A DNA stretch of 29,079 nucleotides from Chloroflexia bacterium (GTDB lineage: Bacteria; Chloroflexota; Chloroflexia; Thermomicrobiales; JALYUS01): positions 1 to 29,079 of the forward strand of contig JAICJW010000007.1 of assembly GCA_025928215.1 (NCBI GenBank). The letters are read 5' to 3'. Shown piece after piece: positions 22,048 to 28,274 of the stretch (its first letter is position 1; each line of letters starts with the position of its first letter). Both the position numbers and the translations under genes were made by a program. A model generated the notes under the pieces. It did not search any database. It was not told where the DNA came from and saw only the letters and a list, made by a program, of their open reading frames with translations.

Positions 22048-22649
22048 GCCAGGCAGAACGGGGAGTAATCGTCGAGTCGGCATTGCTGCAACGCGGGTTG
22101 CGCCTTGAATACGCGACGCTCGGCTGGAATGTCGTTGGGGTAGGCATCGTCATCGCGGCGGCAATCGCGGCCCGGTCGGTGGCGCTCGCGGGCTTCGGGC
22201 TGGACTCCGTAATCGAGATTTTCGCGTCCGTGATCGTCGTCTGGCAACTGAAGGGCTTGAACGAATATCGGGAACAACGGGCGCTCCGCCTGATTGGTTG
22301 GGCATTCTACGCGCTGGCGGTCTACATTCTCATCCAGGCGGCCTATGTTCTCGTCCTCCGGGCACATCCTCACACATCGGTACCCGGCATCCTCTGGCTG
22401 GGAGCGACGCTCCTGGCAATGCTCCTGCTCGCCGCCGGGAAACGCGCTACCGGCGCGAAACTGGGTAACACCGTCCTGATGACCGAGGCGCACGTCACAC
22501 TGATAGACGCATATCTCGCCGGAGCCGTCCTGATTGGCCTCATGCTGAACGCGCTTGTAGGCTGGTGGTGGGCGGACCCGCTCGCCGGGCTGGTAATTGT
22601 CTATTACGGCGTCAAAGAAGGCATCGCCGCGTGGCAGAGCGAGGGGTAA
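22044..22649 (+). CDS. Short CDF-like cation transporter
   Basis: 201 aa, all membrane. ATG 22044 overlaps the rimO stop (ATGA). About five to six hydrophobic segments can be seen: NVVGVGIVIAAAIAARSVALAGFGLDSVIEIFASVIVVWQL, then a helical pair at about 83-107, LWLGATLLAMLLLAAG, and the last pair AYLAGAVLIGLMLNALVGWWWADPLAGLVIVYYGV. The GFGLDSVIE and HVTLIDAYL stretches match the metal-site helices of cation diffusion facilitators (with Asp/Asp and His/Asp). The C-terminal cytoplasmic domain of full CDF proteins (about 300 residues) is missing, which is seen in a known short group. Metal specificity is not clear. It is at the end of a rimO unit, which may be chance. Confidence 0.75.
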   Translation: MSQAERGVIVESALLQRGLRLEYATLGWNVVGVGIVIAAAIAARSVALAGFGLDSVIEIFASVIVVWQLKGLNEYREQRALRLIGWAFYALAVYILIQAAYVLVLRAHPHTSVPGILWLGATLLAMLLLAAGKRATGAKLGNTVLMTEAHVTLIDAYLAGAVLIGLMLNALVGWWWADPLAGLVIVYYGVKEGIAAWQSEG

Positions 22650-22661
22650 ATGATATTTGAC

Positions 22662-22691
22662 CGGTGGAGCAGGCTGAAGCCTGCTCCACCG
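22662..22691. repeat. Perfect 14-bp-arm palindrome between convergent genes
   Basis: CGGTGGAGCAGGCT, GA, AGCCTGCTCCACCG: a perfect hairpin in the 54-bp gap between the CDF-like gene and the response regulator. I have seen this GGAGCAGGCT palindrome in many unrelated genomes, so it is likely a dispersed repeat used as a terminator. No T tract follows. Confidence 0.75.
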
Positions 22692-22703
22692 ATACGCAAC
22701 TCG

Positions 22704-23126
22704 CTATGTCGTCTGTGTCAGGCCGTTTTCGGACGATAAGAGGCGTGTGACTTGATTAATCAGTTCGTCAATGTCGAATGGTTTCAAGAGCAGCCCGACG
22801 CCCTTTTCCGTCAGATATCCCTGAATTTCCTGCGCCTTGCGGATCTCCGCCGTGCAAATGAGGACGGGGACTTTCGCGGTGTCGCGGTGCATCTTCATCT
22901 TTTGCAGCGTCTGCCAGCCGACATATTCACGATCGAAGACGAGATCAAGAATGACCAGATCGGGCGCGATATCAATGATCTTCCGCAGGTCCTCGACGGC
23001 AAAGCCGAGCGCGGTGACCTGATACCCCTCATCTTCCAGGATCATACGGAAGAGATCGAGGATTTCCTGGGTGTCGTTCACAACGAGAATATGCTTGCCT
23101 CCCGCCATCCCCACGGCATCCGGCAT
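22704..23126 (-). CDS. Single-domain response regulator (CheY-like)
   Basis: 140 aa. The ATG at 23126 has GGAGGTGATGG eight bases upstream, a very strong site. A complete receiver domain: acidic pocket VVNDTQ (N17, D18), phospho-acceptor D61 in LVILDLVFDREYVGWQTL, T92 in LICTAE, and K115 in LLLKPFDIDEL. One pocket acid is Asn, a known variant. There is no output domain; such proteins act by protein-protein contact or in phosphorelays. No histidine kinase lies in the window, so the partner is elsewhere. Monocistronic. Confidence 0.92.
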   Translation of the reverse strand: MPDAVGMAGGKHILVVNDTQEILDLFRMILEDEGYQVTALGFAVEDLRKIIDIAPDLVILDLVFDREYVGWQTLQKMKMHRDTAKVPVLICTAEIRKAQEIQGYLTEKGVGLLLKPFDIDELINQVTRLLSSENGLTQTT

Positions 23127-23148
23127 TTTCCATCACCTCCCCGCGCCT

Positions 23149-23177
23149 AGTGTCACCAACGAGCGCACATTCGTCAA
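23149..23177 (-). promoter_or_regulatory. Possible promoter of the response regulator
   Basis: On the minus strand TTGACG (23177-23172), a 17-bp spacer and GACACT (23154-23149). The -35 is good and the -10 weak. It leaves a leader of about 20 nt. Confidence 0.35.
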
Positions 23178-23225
23178 ACTGCTTGCCAATGCGTGATTGG
23201 CAAAGGGCCTATCACAGCGGCGGGA

Positions 23226-24161
23226 TCAGTCATCTTCCCGATGCGGCCAGACGGGGCGGAACAGCACCCACTGGCCCGGATCGTGCGCAATCACTCCCTC
23301 GATATTCGCGAGCATCCGACGCATATTCTCCGCGATGTCCGCTGCCATGTTGCCGCTACGCTGCAGGGGGATATGGCGCAGAATGAAGCCGTAATGATTC
23401 CCCTCGAGGCGCGGCGCCATGACCGTCACAATCTCCGCGCCCGTCGCGAGTGCCATACGGATATGTCCCATCGGGAGGGTTGTCGGCGCGCCGAACAGGG
23501 TCACAGGCGCGCCGGTGCCGCTCCAATCGCGGTCCACGACCATCCCCACTACTCGACCCGCTTTCAGCCCCTTCATCACGCGCCGGACGCTGCCCGGTTC
23601 CTCGATCTGTTCGATCTGCCAGCCGCGCGACTTCCGCAGATACGTCACGGAATCGTGGACGAAATGGGAGGTCGTCCGCCCGATAAGGAGCGAGGCATCG
23701 TAGCCCCGGTTGATGATGAACTGCCCCATGATGTCGAACGCGCCGTAATGGGCGGTGCAGATAATCACGCCGCGCCCCGTCGCTAACGTCTCCTCGATCA
23801 TCGTCCAGTCGCCATCGAAGCGTACTTGCTTTTCCAGCCGTTTGAGTGAGACACGGGGCACGCGCAAGAGATCGAATCCATTGCGCGCCTGCATCCGAAA
23901 GGCCCGCCGCACCGCGCCCTGCACGGCGATCGGCGACGCGTCCATACCCATGACGTGGCGCATGTTGTCCGCGACATTGGCACGGAGATTCTTGTTGCGG
24001 TTATAGAAGTAGTCGCCGAACCGATCCGCCCCCCAATAGCCGACCGGGCGGGGAATCGCGAGCAGCATGACGCTGACGACTTGCGCGGCATAGTTGCCAA
24101 ACCGCCGCAGCCATCGGGGCGGCGCGTCTATCCATGATTGGATCACGCCGCGCACGTTCAT
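23226..24161 (-). CDS. LpxL/HtrB- or PatA-like membrane acyltransferase
   Basis: 311 aa. ATG 24161 overlaps the stop of the HAD gene (ATGA) and has TTGAGG upstream. The catalytic H-x4-D is in CTAHYGAFDIMGQF (H138, D143). Further family blocks are VGMVVDRDWSGTGAPVTLFGAPTTLPMGHIRMA, the donor/acceptor groove of lysophospholipid acyltransferases, and an N-terminal membrane helix (about 25-45). It moves an acyl chain onto a lipid or glycolipid at the membrane. In Actinobacteria such a protein (PatA) acylates phosphatidylinositol mannosides and its gene sits near a CDP-alcohol transferase, as it does here. No mannosyltransferase gene is in the window, so the acceptor is open. Confidence 0.9.
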   Translation of the reverse strand: MNVRGVIQSWIDAPPRWLRRFGNYAAQVVSVMLLAIPRPVGYWGADRFGDYFYNRNKNLRANVADNMRHVMGMDASPIAVQGAVRRAFRMQARNGFDLLRVPRVSLKRLEKQVRFDGDWTMIEETLATGRGVIICTAHYGAFDIMGQFIINRGYDASLLIGRTTSHFVHDSVTYLRKSRGWQIEQIEEPGSVRRVMKGLKAGRVVGMVVDRDWSGTGAPVTLFGAPTTLPMGHIRMALATGAEIVTVMAPRLEGNHYGFILRHIPLQRSGNMAADIAENMRRMLANIEGVIAHDPGQWVLFRPVWPHREDD

Positions 24162-24982
24162 ACGAATGCCTCAATCTGCCAGCCGCGCGCTGTCGCTTCC
24201 TTGCGTAGCCGGGCGTCCGGATTGACGCAGATTGGGTGGCCGACGAGGGCCAGCATCTCCGCGTCCGTGTAATGATCCGCATAGGCATACGACGCCGCGA
24301 GATCGAGGTTGCGATCGTCCGCGAACCGTTTGATGAGCAGCGCTTTCGCCCGCCCATACGGGTGCGGCCCCTCCAGCCGCGTCGTCAGTTTCGGCTCGCG
24401 CCCCGGTGTCGAGGCGGCCTTGACCGCCAGCCGCGTGGCGATGACGTGGTTAATGCCGAGGAACTCTGCCATCGGCTGAAGAAGAAACCAGAGCGAGCCA
24501 GACAACATCACCGTCGTATGCCCCTGCGCCCGATGCGCCGCGACGGTCTCGATGCCGCGCGCCGCGAGGCGCGGGCGGATATCTCGCACGAAACAGTCCT
24601 CCCCCAGTTGCTGCATTTCGGCGAGGTCTTTGCCGCGCAGGTACGGGCGGTGCCGCCGGATGCTCTGCGCGATCCGCGATGGTGTTGGGCGCAAATGCCG
24701 CAGCGTAAAGCCCGCGGTCAGCAAGGCTTCGCGCGGGCCGAGTTCCCGCTTTTCCCAGAGATAGCGGAGGAACAACCGCTCGGCAGTCGTCCCCGGCAGG
24801 AGCGTGCGGTCCACATCGAAGACCGCACCAATGAAGGCCGCTGGCGTCTCGCCTTGTGGGACGACCGGAATCTCGGTCGCCTCGACGACCGCGCGATTGC
24901 CGACGAGCGGCACGGTCGTCTCGACGGCTTCGGGCAGATTTGATGGATTGGAACGAATGCGGCTGCCGGGCTGGTCACTCAC
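24158..24982 (-). CDS. HAD-superfamily (SerB-like, subclass IB) phosphatase
   Basis: 274 aa from GTG 24982, which has CGGAGG six bases upstream and overlaps the previous gene's stop. A 50-residue variable leader precedes motif I, FDVDRTLL (D56, D58). Helical cap: LRYLWEKRELG...SIRRHRPYLRG. Motif II VMLSGSLWF, a lysine region, and motif IV YADHYTDAEML follow, as in TIGR01490-like subclass IB enzymes. It hydrolyses a phosphomonoester in the cytoplasm. Between a CDP-alcohol phosphatidyltransferase and an acyltransferase, a phosphatidyl-alcohol phosphate (such as PGP or phosphatidylinositol phosphate) is the natural guess for a substrate. Confidence 0.9.
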   Translation of the reverse strand: MSDQPGSRIRSNPSNLPEAVETTVPLVGNRAVVEATEIPVVPQGETPAAFIGAVFDVDRTLLPGTTAERLFLRYLWEKRELGPREALLTAGFTLRHLRPTPSRIAQSIRRHRPYLRGKDLAEMQQLGEDCFVRDIRPRLAARGIETVAAHRAQGHTTVMLSGSLWFLLQPMAEFLGINHVIATRLAVKAASTPGREPKLTTRLEGPHPYGRAKALLIKRFADDRNLDLAASYAYADHYTDAEMLALVGHPICVNPDARLRKEATARGWQIEAFV

Positions 24983-25685
24983 CGGAAGCCTCCGGTGGGA
25001 AGAATTCACTATCACCGCGCGTATCGCGCCCCATGCGAAACCGCTCGCGCATCAGGCGTTGCTCTGGCGCCTGGCCGCGCAGATATTCCCACGAGTCATA
25101 GACGACCGGCAGGCCGCGCACAAACGAGAGGATAACCGCGCTGTAGACAAAGAACCACGTCGCGAAGCGGCCTCCGGCGGTATCGTACGGCAGAAGGAAC
25201 CCGTTCGTATGCGGGAGCCGCGCGCCGAACAGTCCGGCGAGAAAACCGAACGCGAGCACCTTCGCCACGCCGTAAAAGGCGCGCATGAAGCGCGAGCCGG
25301 TCAGCCACTGCGTCACGGGGGAGCGCATCATCGAATTCTTGCCGAACGCCGTCTTACCTTCCTTTAAGCCGAGAGAACGCATGGCGTCAATGATGAAGCC
25401 GCGCGTCATCATCGCCAGGGGAATCCAGACTTTGATGATGCCGAGATGGGCGAAGACGATCCAGAAGGTCATCTCCACGACACGATCGCCGGCGATGTCG
25501 AAGACCGCGCCGAACTCGTCCGCCCGGCCCCGCCGCCGCGCGACGATACCATCGAGCGCGTCGGACGCGACGATGAGATAGATGAGCACAACGACGCACG
25601 AGACGGCCAGCGGCTGCCGCGTATACAGCAGACCAACCGTCCCGAAAAGCACGATGAGCCGGATAACGGTGATCAGGTTCGCCAA
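24975..25685 (-). CDS. CDP-alcohol phosphatidyltransferase
   Basis: 236 aa. The start is TTG 25685: an in-frame stop lies just upstream and no ATG or GTG exists between. The signature D-x2-DG-x2-AR-x8-G-x3-D-x3-D is perfect: D42, D45, G46, A49, R50, G59, D63, D67. Several hydrophobic helices surround it, as expected of this integral membrane family. The enzyme joins a CDP-diacylglycerol to an alcohol (glycerol-3-phosphate, inositol phosphate or other). The alcohol cannot be read from the motif. First gene of a three-gene operon with 8-bp and 4-bp (ATGA) overlaps. A C-terminal soluble tail of about 45 residues (RGQAPEQRLMRERFR...) extends beyond the family core. Confidence 0.92.
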   Translation of the reverse strand: MANLITVIRLIVLFGTVGLLYTRQPLAVSCVVVLIYLIVASDALDGIVARRRGRADEFGAVFDIAGDRVVEMTFWIVFAHLGIIKVWIPLAMMTRGFIIDAMRSLGLKEGKTAFGKNSMMRSPVTQWLTGSRFMRAFYGVAKVLAFGFLAGLFGARLPHTNGFLLPYDTAGGRFATWFFVYSAVILSFVRGLPVVYDSWEYLRGQAPEQRLMRERFRMGRDTRGDSEFFPPEASGE

Positions 25686-25757
25686 GCGCGTAGTCCGCCC
25701 CGTTCAGCGCGCCGCTCGGTCGCGCGGCCTCGCCGTGTCAATCTCCAACGCGGCACG

Positions 25758-25766
25758 AGTATAGCA
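25758..25766 (-). promoter_or_regulatory. Extended -10 element for the phospholipid operon
   Basis: On the minus strand TGC then TATACT, about 70 nt before the TTG start. The -35 region falls in the heptamer repeat (25781-25808) and has no good box. Confidence 0.5.
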
Positions 25767-25780
25767 TAGGGAAGGGGAAA

Positions 25781-25808
25781 GGACTGAGGACTGAGGACTA
25801 AGGACTGA
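25781..25808. repeat. Tandem heptamer repeat (GGACTRA)4
   Basis: GGACTGA, GGACTGA, GGACTAA, GGACTGA without spacers, in the -35 region of the phospholipid operon. The same unit occurs at 19865-19879 and 19983-20004. Confidence 0.9.
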
Positions 25809-25861
25809 GGGCGATTCACGCCCGCTGTCGGCTGCCCGCTGCCTGCTCGCTCATTGCTCCT

Positions 25862-27085
25862 CTAGCGATGCAGGAGCGTAAGGAGGACGACCCAGGCGAT
25901 GGCGGCGATGAGCGCGCAGCCAAGGGTGAGGAGACGGGCGGCGAAGCGGTCGTAACGATAGACCGCCCATGCGAGCGCGGTATTCGCGGCGAGGACGATC
26001 GCCACGATGAAGGGGATCGTCCATAACTCGCGCTTCTCTCCGATCCGGTTCGGCTGGCTCGATCCAGCGGGGCCGAAGTGCAGGGCGATCTGATTCGGCA
26101 AGTGCGCGTAGCGCAAGGCGATAAAGGCGATCATCGCGCCCGCGAGGATGATTGCCGCGAGAAGAAATGCGAGCGCGGGCCGATCCGCGAGGAGCGACCC
26201 CACCCCCGCATCTGGCGCGACGATCACGCGGCGGCTGCCGGTGCTCGTCACCTCCGATGGATAGGGAAATGAGCCGCTCTGCTGCGCCGCGCCCGGTTGC
26301 ATGCCCACGCGCGGCATCGGCCCGCTCGTGTATGGGCTTTGCGGGATCGGGCCGGACGGTGGCACGGCGTACGCCCCGCTCTGATAGACCGCCTCGGGCG
26401 GCGCGACCGGGAATTGCCCGCTCCGGCGATCATCCGGGGCACCCATCGCTGGGGGCATGGGAAATGGCCCGCTACGTGTCGCCTCAGGTGGGGGCGGGAT
26501 CGGGAATGCGCCACTGCGATAGGCGTGCTCGTCCCCACGTGCGGCGGGGAACGCGCCACTCTGCCGCGGCGGCTGCGCGGGAAACTGCCCGGAATACGGC
26601 CCACGCGGGGGCTGATCTGGCGCCGGTTCCTGCGTCGGGAACTGACCGGAATATGGGCCGGCGGGGGGAGCAGGGCGGCGGGCGGGCGCGTCCGGTTGCA
26701 CCTCTTCGGGGGTAGGCCACCCGAAGCGGTCATACTGCGGCGCGATCTGCGGCTGCGGCCCCGGATACACGCGATCCGACGGTGCGGGGTCGGTATCAGC
26801 GATCGGGCCGCCCGCTTCGGCCCCGGCTGGCTCGGTATCGTCGTCGGGATGATGCGTCAGCTCCGGCGGCGATTCCGCGCGGATACCCGGCGGTAGCCCA
26901 CTCCATCCCGTGGCGCGCGGCGGAACGGTATCGCCCTCGCTCGCCACCGCATCTGGCTCGGACGGTGACTCACCAGACGCCGCGATATCAGGCGTCTTGT
27001 CGTGTGCGGTAACCGTCTCCGGCTTCCGGGGGCGCTTGGCCCGCCGTATGCGTTCCTGCCGATCATTTGGCCCCGTCGGTGGCAT
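25862..27085 (-). CDS. Pro-rich repetitive membrane protein with C-terminal DUF1648-like domain
   Basis: 407 aa. ATG 27085 overlaps the aminotransferase stop (TGATG); a longer N-terminus to 27133 lacks a good start site. Residues 1-130 are disordered and charged. About 135-280 contain nine or so copies of a short SG-x-FP-x-P unit (SGQFPTQ, SGAFPAA, SGPFPMP, SGQFPVA, SGAYAVP, SGSFPYP), again with no fold expected. Three membrane helices lie at about 303-325, 355-376 and 383-405. Between the first two is a DUF1648-like loop: LPNQIALHFGPAGSSQPNRIGEKRELW. DUF1648 domains occur in small membrane proteins of unknown role. The topology puts the repeat region in the cytoplasm. Confidence 0.8.
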   Translation of the reverse strand: MPPTGPNDRQERIRRAKRPRKPETVTAHDKTPDIAASGESPSEPDAVASEGDTVPPRATGWSGLPPGIRAESPPELTHHPDDDTEPAGAEAGGPIADTDPAPSDRVYPGPQPQIAPQYDRFGWPTPEEVQPDAPARRPAPPAGPYSGQFPTQEPAPDQPPRGPYSGQFPAQPPRQSGAFPAARGDEHAYRSGAFPIPPPPEATRSGPFPMPPAMGAPDDRRSGQFPVAPPEAVYQSGAYAVPPSGPIPQSPYTSGPMPRVGMQPGAAQQSGSFPYPSEVTSTGSRRVIVAPDAGVGSLLADRPALAFLLAAIILAGAMIAFIALRYAHLPNQIALHFGPAGSSQPNRIGEKRELWTIPFIVAIVLAANTALAWAVYRYDRFAARLLTLGCALIAAIAWVVLLTLLHR

Positions 27086-28041
27086 CAGTGAGTGGCCGCC
27101 GGCGTTCGCGCGCCCGCATACACGGGGGTACACCAGTCGCGGTGCTCCGGCAATTTGCCGCGCACCGCCTTGAAGAAGACCTCTTGCAACCGTCGCGTGA
27201 TCGGCCCGACCGCGCCATCACCAATCGGGCGATGATCCACGGACGTGACGGGCGAAATCTGCGCGCCGGTGCCGCACAGGAAGAGTTCGGAAACGGCATA
27301 GAGTTCGCTGCGATCAATCTGCCGCTCGATGACCGGACTATCGAGGTCATGCGCGAGCGTGATGATCGAAGCGCGCGTGATGCCAACGAGGATATTGCCC
27401 GCGCCGGGTGGCGTGACGAGCGCGCCATTGTCCACAATGAAGAGATTTTCCGCGCTCCCTTCGGAGACATGCCCATCGCTTGAGAGCATAATCGCTTCAT
27501 CGAAGCCATTGAGTTCGGCTTCGGTGCGGGCGAGGGCGGAGTTGATGTAGATGCCGGTGATCTTGGCCCGCGCCGGGGCCGCGTTATCCTCGATGCGCGT
27601 CCACGAGGAGACGCACGCCTTCAGACCCTTGTCCGTGTCGAGATAGTTCCCGAGCGGACGCGTGTAGATCGTCAGGGCATCGGCATCAATATTGACGCGC
27701 GGGCCGAGTTCCATCGAGTCCTTATAGGCGAGCGGCCGAATATAGATGTCGTAACGCGCATCGTTGCGGCGCATCAGTTCGATGGTCAGGTCGCAGAGAT
27801 CGTCCGCACTCATCTTCAGGTCAATCATCAGCGTGCGGCATGAGCGCAGAAGCCGCTCGTAATGCGCCTTCAGATGGAAGAGGTAGAGTTCGTTATCCTG
27901 CTCATTCCAATATCCCCGAATGCCCTCGAAGCATCCCGTGCCGTAGTTGAAGGCATGGGTCATCACACTGATTTTCGCCTCGCTGAGCGGGACGAATCCG
28001 CCATTGAACCAACAAAGCGGATCGTTCGCCGTTGCTGTCAT
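27085..28041 (-). CDS. ilvE: Branched-chain amino acid aminotransferase
   Basis: 318 aa from ATG 28041, which has AAAGGA nine bases upstream. A PLP fold-type IV aminotransferase that makes valine, leucine and isoleucine from their 2-oxo acids with glutamate. Seen: FEGIRGYWN, IYIRPLAYKD (substrate and PLP contacts), the Schiff-base lysine K160 in ARAKITGIYINS, and EGSAENLFIV with E194, followed by GITRASI and LFLCGTGAQISPV. These are all BCAT blocks rather than D-alanine aminotransferase. The length is normal. It is coupled by TGATG to the Pro-rich membrane protein, although no function links the two. Confidence 0.95.
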   Translation of the reverse strand: MTATANDPLCWFNGGFVPLSEAKISVMTHAFNYGTGCFEGIRGYWNEQDNELYLFHLKAHYERLLRSCRTLMIDLKMSADDLCDLTIELMRRNDARYDIYIRPLAYKDSMELGPRVNIDADALTIYTRPLGNYLDTDKGLKACVSSWTRIEDNAAPARAKITGIYINSALARTEAELNGFDEAIMLSSDGHVSEGSAENLFIVDNGALVTPPGAGNILVGITRASIITLAHDLDSPVIERQIDRSELYAVSELFLCGTGAQISPVTSVDHRPIGDGAVGPITRRLQEVFFKAVRGKLPEHRDWCTPVYAGARTPAATH

Positions 28042-28088
28042 CGTTTGCCATCCTTTCGTCCACAAACCCCCGCGGCACTGGTCTCGCT

Positions 28089-28097
28089 ATCATACCA
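28089..28097 (-). promoter_or_regulatory. Extended -10 element for ilvE
   Basis: On the minus strand TGG then TATGAT, about 48 nt before the ATG. The -35 region lies at the left end of repeat copy B (28115 on), which has no good box. Confidence 0.5.
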
Positions 28098-28114
28098 TGT
28101 GTCGCGCGGGAGGA

Positions 28115-28272
28115 AACCTCACCCCCGGCCCCTCTCCATTGCTTGGCAGCAATGGAGAGGAGTGACTCACTGAGAGTGTCGTGACATTCCCCGAACACCC
28201 CTGCCTTCCGAAGGTTGCTCCCCCTCTCCTTTAGCCCCACGGCAAAGGAGAGGGGGCCCGGGGGGTGAGGTT
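28115..28272. repeat. Two-hairpin dispersed repeat, copy B, with inverted termini
   Basis: Starts AACCTCACCCCCGGCCCC and ends with its near-exact inverse (GGGGGTGAGGTT). Left hairpin CCTCTCCATTGC/GCAATGGAGAGG (28131-28160, 12-bp stem, 6-nt loop). Right hairpin CCCCCTCTCCTTT/AAAGGAGAGGGGG (28220-28256, 13-bp stem). Its right end touches the stop codon of the PPIase gene; its left end reaches the ilvE promoter. The termini give it a MITE-like look, though no transposase is near and no target duplication is obvious. Confidence 0.8.
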
Positions 28273-28274
28273 CT

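Noticed and set aside
21136..22083. Minus-strand ORF of 315 aa opposite rimO
   Set aside because: The plus strand is a full RimO with all cluster cysteines. The minus-strand protein is Arg-rich without motifs.
25781..25808. CRISPR-like short repeats
   Set aside because: Tandem heptamers without spacers, and no cas genes. It is not a CRISPR array.
27862..28173. Plus-strand ORF of 103 aa ending in the repeat
   Set aside because: Opposite ilvE and the repeat element. It has no ribosome-binding site and a repeat-derived HPRPLS tail.
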